DNA of 64,000 nucleotides from Chryseobacterium rhizosphaerae (GTDB lineage: Bacteria > Bacteroidota > Bacteroidia > Flavobacteriales > Weeksellaceae): NCBI RefSeq assembly GCF_003385455.1, contig NZ_QNUF01000016.1, positions 1 to 64,000 on the forward strand. Reading direction: 5' to 3'. Positions within the stretch are counted from its first letter, which is position 1; every line of letters begins with the position of its first letter. The notes beneath the pieces were generated by a model, which saw only the letters and a program-made list of their open reading frames with translations, was not told the origin of the DNA and searched no databases. Both the position numbers and the translations under genes were made by a program. Of this stretch, positions 16,936 through 26,355 are shown piece after piece.

Positions 16936-19848
16936 ATGAATGTTAAACTACATGTATTAAGTGCAGGAGCTTTGTTCTTCTTGGGACAGGTTTCCTTTGC
17001 ACAAAAAGCAAAAAAGGATACAACTACTACCCAGATTGATGAAGTGGTTATGGTAGGGTTTGGCCAGAAAAAGACAGTTAAGGAACTTACCGGAGCTGTA
17101 GGGACTGTTTCAGGAAAGGCTTTAGCTCAAAGTTCTTCTTCTGCTTCTATTGAAAAAGCGTTAGCAGGGACTATGGCTGGAGTTCAGACAGGAGCTGCTT
17201 CAGGACAACCCGGAGGATTTGCCTCAATTCGTGTAAGGGGTGTTAGTTCTATCAACGGAAATAATAACCCAATCATCGTTATGGATGGGGTTAGAATTAA
17301 TCAGGGAGACTTAACTCAAAACTCTACAACGGCTAATATCCTTGCTAATTTAAATAGCTCAGACTTTGAGAGTGTAACTATTTTAAAAGATGCGGTGTCT
17401 ACGGCAATTTATGGAGCTGATGCCGGTGCTGGAGTTGTTATTATCACAACCAAAAAAGGATTGAAAGGAAGACCAAGGTTTAGTTTAAACTTTGAACAAG
17501 GAGTAGCAGCTACGGCCATTAAAATGCCTAAAGGATTAAATGCCCAGGAATGGAAAGATTTAATGGCTGTTCAAATTGCCAATAATCCTGCAAATACGGG
17601 AATAACTGCTGCAATGGTTCCTACTTTGGCTATAGGAGGTCAATTAGGTGAAACATATAAATTTATATATTCTCAAAATCAGGATACGGATTGGTTAAAT
17701 GCGGTCCGAAATAAAGGAGGTGCCTATTTCCAGAATTTTAATGGTTCCATAGCAGGAGGAAATGATAAAATATCTTATTATACTTCGTTAGGATATTATG
17801 ATCAGAACAGTGTTGTTAAAAACTCATACTTCAAAAGGATTTCCAATAGCAACCGTATAGAATATAAAGCAACCGATAGGTTTACTCTTGCAACCGATAT
17901 TCAGATGTCTTACTCAGAAATAAGTACCTTGAGTTCAGGTGGGGCTTTTTCAAACCCTATGCTTGCTTATCTGTTTAATTATCCCATTGACCCTGTCTTC
18001 AATCCTGACGGAAGCTATAACTTAGGTGTGGAAGGACGTCTTTCTAACGGCTTATTTAACTCTGCATACTTACAAAATGTAAACTCTCAGAAAGCAAAAA
18101 CAGCTAGAGTATTTGCTAATCTTCAGGCTGAATATAAAATCTTAAAGAATCTAACTTATAGATTTGTTGCAGCTCCTGAATATATTAATGTAGAAGAAGA
18201 TTCCTATAATACACCTCTACATGGAGATGGATATAATTATAAAGGAAGGCTATATTCCTATACCACCAGATATTTCAACTTTAATATACAGAATATTTTA
18301 TCCTATAACACAAGTTTTGGTGATAAGCATAATATCAATGCAAGTTTGATCCAGGAAGCATATTCTAGCCAGCAAAGAATTATAGGAGCAGGTGCAAGTA
18401 ATGTTGGAGCTCCATTTTTACAGACTTTAGACAGCTTTGTGATTCCTATTGCAACGATTGGAAACAGATCAAAAAATTCCAGAGCAGGATATGCTGCTAC
18501 CGTGCACTACGATTATGATAAATTGTTATTATTGGATGCTTCTGTAAGAAGAGATAAATTGTCTAATTTCTGGCCAGGTCAGAAGGCTGGTACTTTCTGG
18601 TCTCTTGGAGCAGGAGTAGATTTGGCCAGAATGGATGTCCTGAAAGACTCTAAAACAGTTTCACAGATGAAATTTATTATTTCTTATGGACAGGTAGGGA
18701 ATCAATTACCTGTTTATATGTCTCCTTATACCCTTTACAGATATTCTACTAATTATGATAACAATGCGGCAGCAACTATTATCAATGTAGATAATCCTAA
18801 TTTAAGTTGGGAAAAAGTTAATCCTTTTAATGTTGGATTGGATGTAGGCTTATGGAACAATAATTTGACACTAAGTGCTGCTTACTATCACAAAAAAACA
18901 AAAGATCTGGCCACTTTCGTGCCGCTTTCCCCGTCTCAGGGAGGAATATCTGAAACATCACCAGGGGGTGCAACCACTTCCAGTGTAAGAATCGAAAATG
19001 TAGGAGATATGGTAAATAAAGGGTTTGAATTGACCATCAATGCCAATATCATTAATAATCGTGATGGTTTCAGCTGGAAATTAGGAGTGAATGGAACCTT
19101 TAATAAAAACGAAATCACAAGTCTTTATGGCGGGACTGATGTCATCTCAGGAACTAATATCCTAAGAGTTGGTGAGGCTGTAAATTCTTTCTATATGAGA
19201 AAATGGGCAGGGGTAGATCCTTCTAATGGTAATCCGCTTTGGTATATCAATGGAGTGGACGGAGCAACAACTTCTAATTATAATCAGGCTCAAAGAGCGG
19301 TTCAGGGTACCAGAATTCCTAAGTTTTTTGGAGGAGCTAATACTCAGCTAGCCTACAAAGGGTTTACGCTAGATGCACAATTAAGTTTTGGATTTGGAAA
19401 CAAAATCTATGATTCATGGGCCAATTATTTGTTCAGCGATGGGCAGTATACATCTAATTATCCAGGATACAGGGCTCAATTAGATTATTGGACGCCAGAT
19501 AATCCTAATGCTATGAATCCAAAACCTATTGAGGGAGGGAACAGAGGAACAGGTTCTACCGGAGCAAATTCAGCATCATCGAGATTCCTGTACAAAGGCG
19601 ATTACTGGAGATTGAGAACTTTAAAAATAGCATACAACTTTAAAGGCGATCTTTTAAGAGGGACAGGCTTGAATAATGTAGAAATATATGTATTAGGAAA
19701 TAATATATGGACCAATGTAACAGATAAGAATCTTCAGTATGATCCGGATCTTCAGTTGGGAGGATCATCTACTGCTTTAGGGGGGACCTCTAATCTGGAT
19801 TTGCCGGCATTGAAAACGTATAGTATAGGTGTTAATTTATCTTTTTAA
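16936..19848 (+). CDS. SusC/RagA-family TonB-linked outer-membrane protein
   Basis: 970 residues from ATG 16936 (a GTG three codons upstream is less likely). A signal peptide (ends SFAQ) is followed directly by a TonB box ('DEVVMVGFG') and a plug domain ('GVSSINGNNNPIIVMDGVRI', 'LKDAVSTAIYGADAGAGVVIITTKKG'). The rest is the beta-barrel ending in 'VNLSF'. The CarboxypepD-like domain usual at the N terminus of SusC is absent. It imports a ligand captured by the SusD-like lipoprotein encoded right after. No glycosidase or protease lies next to it, so the substrate is unknown. Confidence 0.93.
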   Translation: MNVKLHVLSAGALFFLGQVSFAQKAKKDTTTTQIDEVVMVGFGQKKTVKELTGAVGTVSGKALAQSSSSASIEKALAGTMAGVQTGAASGQPGGFASIRVRGVSSINGNNNPIIVMDGVRINQGDLTQNSTTANILANLNSSDFESVTILKDAVSTAIYGADAGAGVVIITTKKGLKGRPRFSLNFEQGVAATAIKMPKGLNAQEWKDLMAVQIANNPANTGITAAMVPTLAIGGQLGETYKFIYSQNQDTDWLNAVRNKGGAYFQNFNGSIAGGNDKISYYTSLGYYDQNSVVKNSYFKRISNSNRIEYKATDRFTLATDIQMSYSEISTLSSGGAFSNPMLAYLFNYPIDPVFNPDGSYNLGVEGRLSNGLFNSAYLQNVNSQKAKTARVFANLQAEYKILKNLTYRFVAAPEYINVEEDSYNTPLHGDGYNYKGRLYSYTTRYFNFNIQNILSYNTSFGDKHNINASLIQEAYSSQQRIIGAGASNVGAPFLQTLDSFVIPIATIGNRSKNSRAGYAATVHYDYDKLLLLDASVRRDKLSNFWPGQKAGTFWSLGAGVDLARMDVLKDSKTVSQMKFIISYGQVGNQLPVYMSPYTLYRYSTNYDNNAAATIINVDNPNLSWEKVNPFNVGLDVGLWNNNLTLSAAYYHKKTKDLATFVPLSPSQGGISETSPGGATTSSVRIENVGDMVNKGFELTINANIINNRDGFSWKLGVNGTFNKNEITSLYGGTDVISGTNILRVGEAVNSFYMRKWAGVDPSNGNPLWYINGVDGATTSNYNQAQRAVQGTRIPKFFGGANTQLAYKGFTLDAQLSFGFGNKIYDSWANYLFSDGQYTSNYPGYRAQLDYWTPDNPNAMNPKPIEGGNRGTGSTGANSASSRFLYKGDYWRLRTLKIAYNFKGDLLRGTGLNNVEIYVLGNNIWTNVTDKNLQYDPDLQLGGSSTALGGTSNLDLPALKTYSIGVNLSF

Positions 19849-19870
19849 TGTAAACTTTAAATCAAAAAAA

Positions 19871-21271
19871 ATGAAAAAAATATTTTCAGCTAGCATATTA
19901 GTCTTTTCTATACTATTTGTTGCTACCTCTTGTAGTGATGATTTTGTAGAGACAACTTTCTATCAGGAAAAAGAAGCAGCTCCTATAACGAGTGTTGAAG
20001 AATTAACTTCTTTTGTTTATGGTACTTATGGGAGAATGAGGGCAGTCAGTTATTATGGCAGAAACTTTATAGCCTATGGGGAAGTTCATACAGATGAAGC
20101 ATATACTACAGGAGCTTCAGGGCGTAATGTAGCGTGGGGAAATTATGCCTTCACATCTTTAGATGGTGATGTAACCAATACTTGGAGAGATATGTATTTG
20201 ACAGTTGCCAATGCTAATGTTGTTATCAATACTCAGGAGGCAGGACTTACGTGGTCCGAAAGTGTGGATTCTAATGTGATTAAAGAAAAAGCAAGATACC
20301 TTAAAGGTCAGGCATATGCGGTAAGAGCACAAGCTTTTTTTGATCTATTAAGATTATATGGTCAGAAATATTCAGGAGGAAATTTAGGGGTTGTTTTACC
20401 TTTGGTTTACAATCCTACAACAAAGATGAAAAGAGCTACAATCGCAGAGACCGAAGCCCAGATCGAAAGTGACTTTGCTAATGCTTTGCTTTATATGGGG
20501 AGTAATGCCACTTTACAAAGTGATAAACCAACGGTACTCAATCCCATTTCTGTAAAAGCATTAATGTCAAGGTATTATTTATACAAAGGAGATTATGCTA
20601 AAGTCAGATCTTATGTAGCAGATATAAAGGCTTCAGGTAAGTATGAAGTCACCCCAGCAAATACGCTTGTAAAATCATTTGCTACTAATGAGAATACAAA
20701 TAGTGTTTTTGAAATTGCAGTAGGTACCGCTTCAGCGCTGTCGTTTGACAGTTATTCTAACCTTGTAAATAGTGGAGGATATAAAAACATAAGAGTATTA
20801 CCAGCTGTAGTAAGCATGTATAATAGTGTTACCGATCCAAGATTTAAGTTACTTAATGCAAGATATCTGGATGGTAAGTACCCTGATAAAACAGGAGCAG
20901 GCAATATCAAAATGGTCAGATATGAAGAAGTATTGTTAAATGGAGCAGAAGCTGAATTGATGGGAGGTTCAGCAGCTACAGCTCTTGAATACCATAATAT
21001 GATTTTACAATCAAGAGGCCAGGCCCCTTTAGTATCTACGGATATTAATTTGGTTAAGGCTGAAAGAACGAAGGAGTTATTAGGAGAAGGATTCAGATAT
21101 TGGGATTTATTGAGATGGGGTCAGACAATACCTTATTATAATACTTCAGGTACTCCAGATCCAGCTCGAAACAAAACTATTCCGGATCAGAAATTAACAT
21201 TCCCTATCCCGCAGTCAGAAACAAATGTAGCTGGGAATTTGGTAGAATCCAATCCAGGATATGATAATTAA
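19871..21271 (+). CDS. SusD/RagB-family surface lipoprotein
   Basis: 466 residues from ATG 19871, 22 nt after the SusC stop. A lipoprotein signal peptide ends TSC. N-terminal TPR-like helices ('KARYLKGQAYAVRAQAFFDLLRLYGQ') and the C-terminal 'RTKELLGEGFRYWDLLRWGQ' are hallmark SusD/RagB segments. It forms the lid of the SusC transporter and captures ligand at the cell surface. A terminator follows, so this is a two-gene unit. Confidence 0.92.
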   Translation: MKKIFSASILVFSILFVATSCSDDFVETTFYQEKEAAPITSVEELTSFVYGTYGRMRAVSYYGRNFIAYGEVHTDEAYTTGASGRNVAWGNYAFTSLDGDVTNTWRDMYLTVANANVVINTQEAGLTWSESVDSNVIKEKARYLKGQAYAVRAQAFFDLLRLYGQKYSGGNLGVVLPLVYNPTTKMKRATIAETEAQIESDFANALLYMGSNATLQSDKPTVLNPISVKALMSRYYLYKGDYAKVRSYVADIKASGKYEVTPANTLVKSFATNENTNSVFEIAVGTASALSFDSYSNLVNSGGYKNIRVLPAVVSMYNSVTDPRFKLLNARYLDGKYPDKTGAGNIKMVRYEEVLLNGAEAELMGGSAATALEYHNMILQSRGQAPLVSTDINLVKAERTKELLGEGFRYWDLLRWGQTIPYYNTSGTPDPARNKTIPDQKLTFPIPQSETNVAGNLVESNPGYDN

Positions 21272-21289
21272 CAAATTTTGATTTAATTT

Positions 21290-21318
21290 GAAGAGGTTGC
21301 TTTTAAGGCAGCCTCTTT
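21290..21318 (+). terminator. intrinsic terminator
   Basis: AAGAGGTTGC and GCAGCCTCTT arms (one mismatch) around TTTTAAG, then a T-rich run after the SusD gene. Confidence 0.75.
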
Positions 21319-21378
21319 TATTTTCTTAGAATGAATATAGTTTTTAATCAAAAGAAAATAATCATTGATTAGAACATC

Positions 21379-22305
21379 TTATCTCGAAAATATAATTTTA
21401 TTCTGATAATTCTTGGGAGTAGTGCCTTCAAGTTGTTTAAATACCCGTGTAAAGTAATTGGTATCTGAAAAGCCGGTCTGAAATGCTGTTTCTTTAATGC
21501 TGTTTTGATCTGCCAGTAATTCTTTAGCTCTGTTGATTCTCTCTTGCAAAATAAATTCATTGGGAGAAGTTCCCAGCTCATCCTTGAACATTCTAAAAAA
21601 GTTGGATTTGCTTACATAAGCCAGCCTTGCAATGCTGTCAATAGAAAGTTTCTGATGAAGGTTTTTCTTAATATAATCTACAACAAAGCCTATCCTTGAT
21701 TTATTTTTCACCATGTTTTTTTCCACCATGCTTCTTGCCTGGGTTTGCATTAGCCTGATCAGCAGCTCTTTCAGGGCAAAATCAGCCATGATATCTTTTT
21801 GAGAATTATCATCCATAGCAATTCTCATGATATTATTGGTTGCAGAGGCTAGAGCCTGATTATTAAAAAGAAAATACTCATCCAGATGAATATTCCACTG
21901 TGAGGTTTCATCCACTTTGGGGAGATTATAATTCAGGTAATTCAGGGAGTCTTCTATAAACTCAGGATTTAGGCTCAAAGAAATACATTGGGTAGGAGTT
22001 TCATCAGCTTCAGGAAAATCAATGACCATGGTTTCTCCCGGAGCCACCAGAATGCTTTCACCGGGGAAATAATCAAAATAGTTGGTCTTATTATCCAGTT
22101 TCATATGTTTTTTGCCTCTCAGCATTGCTGTAAATGCTATATTATCGAAGTGAAGTTTTACATCAAAAGCCGCTTTATGGGTTTCATAGATACTGAATTC
22201 ACAATTGTTTAGATTGAATTTTGTCTGGTTCTCAACAATGTTCAATAGCTGATTTTCCTTCGTTAATTCAGGAGTATCTATTAAATATTTATTATTGTTA
22301 TTCAT
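21379..22305 (-). CDS. AraC-family transcriptional regulator
   Basis: 308 residues. The N-terminal part (about 20-180) is a cupin-like AraC-type sensor domain. The C-terminal part (about 205-305) has the two helix-turn-helix motifs ('SIDSIARLAYVSKSNFFRMFKDELG', 'IKETAFQTGFSDTNYFTRVFKQLEGTTP'). It is divergent from the aldehyde dehydrogenase gene 182 bp away and very probably controls the aldehyde/alcohol dehydrogenase cluster in response to a small molecule. The inducer is unknown. Confidence 0.9.
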   Translation of the reverse strand: MNNNNKYLIDTPELTKENQLLNIVENQTKFNLNNCEFSIYETHKAAFDVKLHFDNIAFTAMLRGKKHMKLDNKTNYFDYFPGESILVAPGETMVIDFPEADETPTQCISLSLNPEFIEDSLNYLNYNLPKVDETSQWNIHLDEYFLFNNQALASATNNIMRIAMDDNSQKDIMADFALKELLIRLMQTQARSMVEKNMVKNKSRIGFVVDYIKKNLHQKLSIDSIARLAYVSKSNFFRMFKDELGTSPNEFILQERINRAKELLADQNSIKETAFQTGFSDTNYFTRVFKQLEGTTPKNYQNKIIFSR

Positions 22306-22487
22306 TTCTAAACATTTTTATGAAGCAGGTAACTCAAATATAGAGAATTTGGCTGTATGTTGCTGTTAATAAAATGATAAAAATTGAACATCTGCACTAT
22401 TCTGCACTTTTTTTATACGATTGTGCTATATGTTTTTGGAGGTGTACGTGTAATTTGGCATTACAGAAAAATGTAAAATATACTAAT

Positions 22488-24017
22488 ATGAGCACTATTA
22501 CAGAACCAAGATCAGCGACTCTTTTACAGCGTCCTGAATTTAAAAACAAATATGATAATTATATTGACGGAAAATTTACACCGCCTGTTAACGGGCAGTA
22601 TTTTGATGTAGTTTCTCCCGTAGACGGTAAAAATTTCACTCAGGTAGCCCATTCTTCCAAAGAAGACCTGGAACTTGCGGTAAATGCTGCAGACAAAGCA
22701 TTTCAAACCTGGAAAAATACCTCATCTACAGAAAGAAGTATTATCCTGAATAAGATTGCAGACAGAATAGAGCAAAACCTGGAATATCTTGCCATTGTAG
22801 AAACCGTTGATAATGGAAAAGCAGTAAGAGAGACGTTGGCGGCAGATTTACCACTGGCTATTGATCACTTCAGATATTTCGCTTCTGTAGTCCGTGCAGA
22901 AGAAGGTTCTCATAACGAATTGGATAAAGACACCGTATCCCTTATTGTACACGAACCTCTTGGCGTTATTGCACAGATTATCCCATGGAACTTTCCTATA
23001 CTGATGGCGGTATGGAAGCTGGCTCCGGCATTGGCTGCCGGAAACTGTGTCGTATTAAAACCTGCGGAAAGTACTCCGGTTTCCATTATGGTCCTGATGG
23101 AGCTTATTGGTGACCTTCTACCTGCAGGTGTTATAAATATTGTAAATGGATTCGGAGCAGAATTGGGAAGAGCTTTAGTAACCAATCCTAAGGTCTCTAA
23201 GGCGGCTTTCACTGGTTCTACAGCTACAGGACGTCTGGTGATGCAGTATGCTACAGAAAACATTATTCCTGTTACGTTGGAGTTGGGAGGAAAATCACCA
23301 AACGTTTTCTTCAATTCGGTAATGGATGCCGATGATGCATTCTTAGATAAAGCGATTGAAGGAGCTGTTCTTTTTGCCCTTAACCAGGGAGAGATCTGTA
23401 CATGTCCTTCAAGGCTGCTGGTTCAGGAAGATATTGCAGATGCTTTTATCGAAAAGGTGATCGAGAGGGTAAAAGCGATTAAAGTTGGAAATCCATTGGA
23501 TAAAACCGTGATGATGGGAGCTCAGGCATCACAGATCCAAAAAGATAAAATACTTTCCTATATCCAACTCGGAAAAGAAGAAGGAGCAGAAGTACTGGTG
23601 GGAGGTCATGTCAATGATTTGGGAGAAGATCTTGAAGACGGATTCTATATTCAGCCAACAATTTTCAAAGGTAACAACAGAATGAGAATATTCCAGGAAG
23701 AGATCTTTGGTCCGGTACTGGCGTTTACAACTTTCAAAGATGAGGAAGAAGCAGTGAAAATTGCGAATGATACCATTTACGGTCTTGGAGCCGGAGTTTG
23801 GACCAGAGATGCACACCAGCTGTACAATATTCCGCGTCAGATCGAGGCAGGAAGAGTTTGGGTAAACCAATATCATTCCTATCCGGCAGGAGCTCCTTTT
23901 GGAGGATACAAGCAGTCGGGAATCGGAAGAGAGAACCATAAAATGATGCTTGATCACTACCGTCAGACCAAAAACATGCTGATTTCTTATAACAAAAATA
24001 AATTAGGCTTCTTTTAA
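22488..24017 (+). CDS. NAD(P)-dependent aldehyde dehydrogenase (ExaC/AldB-like)
   Basis: 509 residues from ATG 22488. In-frame starts further upstream add an AT-rich, unlikely N terminus. Catalytic C304 lies in 'GEICTCPSR' and general base E265 in 'LELGGKSP'; the cofactor loop is 'PWNFPIL'. The Cys-Thr-Cys form of the active-site motif is typical of the ExaC/AldB subgroup that oxidises acetaldehyde and related short aldehydes. It is followed by an alcohol dehydrogenase and a DUF779 gene, which together suggest an alcohol to aldehyde to acid route or aldehyde detoxification. Confidence 0.95.
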   Translation: MSTITEPRSATLLQRPEFKNKYDNYIDGKFTPPVNGQYFDVVSPVDGKNFTQVAHSSKEDLELAVNAADKAFQTWKNTSSTERSIILNKIADRIEQNLEYLAIVETVDNGKAVRETLAADLPLAIDHFRYFASVVRAEEGSHNELDKDTVSLIVHEPLGVIAQIIPWNFPILMAVWKLAPALAAGNCVVLKPAESTPVSIMVLMELIGDLLPAGVINIVNGFGAELGRALVTNPKVSKAAFTGSTATGRLVMQYATENIIPVTLELGGKSPNVFFNSVMDADDAFLDKAIEGAVLFALNQGEICTCPSRLLVQEDIADAFIEKVIERVKAIKVGNPLDKTVMMGAQASQIQKDKILSYIQLGKEEGAEVLVGGHVNDLGEDLEDGFYIQPTIFKGNNRMRIFQEEIFGPVLAFTTFKDEEEAVKIANDTIYGLGAGVWTRDAHQLYNIPRQIEAGRVWVNQYHSYPAGAPFGGYKQSGIGRENHKMMLDHYRQTKNMLISYNKNKLGFF

Positions 24018-24190
24018 TATTTAATGTAGGACGTGCCCGATTGCCTTGGCTATTCCAGGGCAAAACGGCCGGGCTATTCAGGGCTTCACTTCGTTTCGGT
24101 GCTCCATTACATTCCGCACCGGCTCGTACCTCGCCGCCCTTACTATCCCTCACGCGGAGAAATACCGTGTGTACCGGGATAGCAGCCTAT
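24018..24190. repeat. GC-rich intergenic element, probably an interspersed repeat
   Basis: Conspicuously GC-rich in an AT-rich genome, non-coding, and containing inverted pairs such as CGGTGC (24097-24102) with GCACCG (24116-24121). It resembles repetitive intergenic sequences I associate with Chryseobacterium genomes, but no second copy lies in the window. Confidence 0.45.
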
Positions 24191-24240
24191 TTAATTCATG
24201 AAATAGAATAACCCAAAGAAAACAACTCAAAACATAGAAT

Positions 24241-25275
24241 ATGATCCCAAAAACAATGAAAGCCGCAGTAGTTCAGGGCTATGGACAGCCACTGAAAATT
24301 GAAGAAGTACCCGTAAGAGAACCCGGAAGGTATGAAGTTTTGGTAAAGGTGATCGCCTGTGGAGTCTGCCATACAGATTTACATGCTGTAGATGGCGACT
24401 GGCCGGCAAAGCCTAAAATGCCACTTATTCCGGGACATGAAGGAGTAGGAATTGTAGTAGCCTGCGGACCTGAAGCCTTCGTAAAAGAAGGAGATGCTGT
24501 AGGAGTTCCCTGGCTGTATAATGCCTGTGGCTGTTGTGATTATTGTATAACGGGATGGGAAACACTTTGTGAAGCTCAGAAAAACGGAGGATACAGTGTA
24601 GATGGAGGTTTTGCAGAATATGTAATTGCCGATTCCAGGTATGTAGGACATTTAAAATCCAATGTCAACTTTCTGGAAATAGCCCCTATTTTATGTGCTG
24701 GAGTAACGGTCTATAAAGGATTAAAAGAAACAGAAACAAAACCCGGAGAATGGGTAGCCATTTCAGGAATCGGAGGATTGGGACATGTAGCGGTTCAGTA
24801 TGCTAAGGCAATGGGAATGCATGTTGCCGCCATTGATGTTGCTGATGATAAACTCGAACTGGCAAAAAAATTAGGAGCAGACCTGGTAGTCAATGCAAAA
24901 AATACAGATCCTGGAGCATATTTGCATAAAGAAGTTGGCGGAATGCACGGCGCATTGATTACAGCAGTATCTCCTATTGCTTTCAAACAGGGAATAGATG
25001 TTTTACGAAGAAAAGGTACTATTGCACTAAACGGACTTCCTCCCGGATCTTTTGAACTGCCGATTTTTGAGACCGTTTTAAAAAGAATAACTGTGAGAGG
25101 CTCTATCGTGGGAACAAGAAAGGATATGCAGGAGGCACTGGATTTTGCCAATGAGGGACTTGTAAAAGCTACGGTAACCCCCGCAAAGCTCGAAGATATT
25201 AATGATGTTTTTGATAAAATGAAGAAAGGGCAGATTGATGGCAGAATCGTATTAGACATTGCCGGCTCAAATTAA
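24241..25275 (+). CDS. adhP: Zinc-dependent alcohol dehydrogenase, AdhP type
   Basis: 344 residues. Catalytic zinc ligands are in '[14 protein letters not shown]' and 'GHEGVG'; the structural zinc site is '[15 protein letters not shown]'. The Rossmann motif '[17 protein letters not shown]' binds NAD(H). Length and motifs match the AdhP family (propanol-preferring/ethanol dehydrogenases). It works with the aldehyde dehydrogenase upstream, interconverting alcohols and aldehydes. A repeat-like 223-bp spacer separates it from that gene. Confidence 0.93.
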   Translation: MIPKTMKAAVVQGYGQPLKIEEVPVREPGRYEVLVKVIACGVCHTDLHAVDGDWPAKPKMPLIPGHEGVGIVVACGPEAFVKEGDAVGVPWLYNACGCCDYCITGWETLCEAQKNGGYSVDGGFAEYVIADSRYVGHLKSNVNFLEIAPILCAGVTVYKGLKETETKPGEWVAISGIGGLGHVAVQYAKAMGMHVAAIDVADDKLELAKKLGADLVVNAKNTDPGAYLHKEVGGMHGALITAVSPIAFKQGIDVLRRKGTIALNGLPPGSFELPIFETVLKRITVRGSIVGTRKDMQEALDFANEGLVKATVTPAKLEDINDVFDKMKKGQIDGRIVLDIAGSN

Positions 25276-25293
25276 ACCATAATGAGTACCTAT

Positions 25294-25323
25294 GTCCGGC
25301 AGATTCATCTGCCGGACTTTTTT
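25294..25323 (+). terminator. Intercistronic intrinsic terminator
   Basis: GTCCGGCAGAT and ATCTGCCGGAC arms with a 2-base centre, then a T-run. It lies between adhP and the DUF779 gene, so expression of the latter would be reduced or need its own promoter. Confidence 0.85.
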
Positions 25324-25342
25324 CAATATAAAAGCAAAAAAA

Positions 25343-25726
25343 ATGGAAGGAAAAATAGCAAGGCTTTCAGCAACGGAAAAGGCACTTGAGGTCATTCGGG
25401 AGCTTGAAAATAAATATGGGGCGCTGATGTTTTATCAGGCCGGCGGATGCTGTGAAGGAACGCAGCCTCAATGTTTTGAGAAAGGAGGTTTTTTTCCCAG
25501 AATGAATGATGCTATGATCGGAACCATCCATGGATATGAATTCTGGATAGACCGGGATTTATTTGAATATTGGAAGTACTCACACTTTACCCTGGATGTG
25601 GCAGAAGGTTTCGGACCGGGAGGCTTTTCACTGGAAACACCTTTGGGCAAGACCTTTAAAGTTCAGTACAGACTTTTTACTCCCGAAGAATATGAAAACC
25701 TGGAACCCGTACTAAGGAGTGAATAG
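25343..25726 (+). CDS. DUF779 family protein
   Basis: 127 residues from ATG 25343 (the longer frame would start before the terminator hairpin). It shows the DUF779 cysteine motif 'YQAGGCCEGTQPQCF', and 'EYWKYSHFTLDVAEGFGPGGFSLE'. Members are typically encoded next to aldehyde dehydrogenases, as here. The biochemical role is unknown; the conserved cysteines suggest metal binding or redox assistance to the dehydrogenase. Confidence 0.9.
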   Translation: MEGKIARLSATEKALEVIRELENKYGALMFYQAGGCCEGTQPQCFEKGGFFPRMNDAMIGTIHGYEFWIDRDLFEYWKYSHFTLDVAEGFGPGGFSLETPLGKTFKVQYRLFTPEEYENLEPVLRSE

Positions 25727-25734
25727 GATAGAGT

Positions 25735-26286
25735 CTAAAGACTGGCAGAATAGGGATAGTGGAGAACTGTATTGCTGCTTTTTTGAACCATATGGTCCAA
25801 CTCTCTTTCAAAATCGTATTTTCCTTTTATGATCTCTCTTTTTAAAACAAAATATTGGGTTCCCAGCATTAGAGCAGAAACGGCAATGAAAGAAAAATCC
25901 TGAACCCCATTTTTTATATTGACAGTGACTGCAACTAAGAAAAAGCCCAGCAACAATACAAGAGTGACAATCTGAAAAAAAGAGGGAATACACGCTGTGG
26001 AAACAGTAGTTCTATTATTCTGATCATACAGACTTCCCTTAATCACCGGATAATTCAGGTTGATATCAAAAAAACACCTTCTTTTCTTAATCGTGAAGTT
26101 TTTTTCATACACCATTCCTCTGTATTTAAATCTTGTGGGAATTGCCGGATCTGAAATCAGGGATATAAAAGTAGTATGGGTTGGATAAGTAATTTTCCTT
26201 AGCCTTTCTATAACCTCAGCTGTATTGAGGTCAATGTCAATATTTTTATGCGTGTATAAACCAATACTTTGACAAAAGGAATTCAT
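25735..26286 (-). CDS. Membrane protein of unknown function
   Basis: 183 residues. The N-terminal half is soluble. Two transmembrane helices follow at about 100-121 and 131-150 ('IVTLVLLLGFFLVAVTVNI', 'FIAVSALMLGTQYFVL'), then a short charged tail. It lies between the DUF779 gene (convergent) and the symporter gene on the same strand. No family was recognised. Confidence 0.6.
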   Translation of the reverse strand: MNSFCQSIGLYTHKNIDIDLNTAEVIERLRKITYPTHTTFISLISDPAIPTRFKYRGMVYEKNFTIKKRRCFFDINLNYPVIKGSLYDQNNRTTVSTACIPSFFQIVTLVLLLGFFLVAVTVNIKNGVQDFSFIAVSALMLGTQYFVLKREIIKGKYDFERELDHMVQKSSNTVLHYPYSASL

Positions 26287-26355
26287 GTAAAATAAAGCTT
26301 AAACGGTTATTATAGTCGTTTTTATGGGGAAGATTGGCCGGGGATTATTCTACAA

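Noticed and set aside
22374-22487. Longer N terminus of the aldehyde dehydrogenase
   Set aside because: The extra 38 residues are Cys-rich and hydrophobic, unlike the family, and come from AT-rich promoter DNA.
23734-24153. Antisense ORF of 139 codons across the end of the aldehyde dehydrogenase gene
   Set aside because: It is a shadow of a strongly conserved gene, and part of it runs through the GC-rich repeat.
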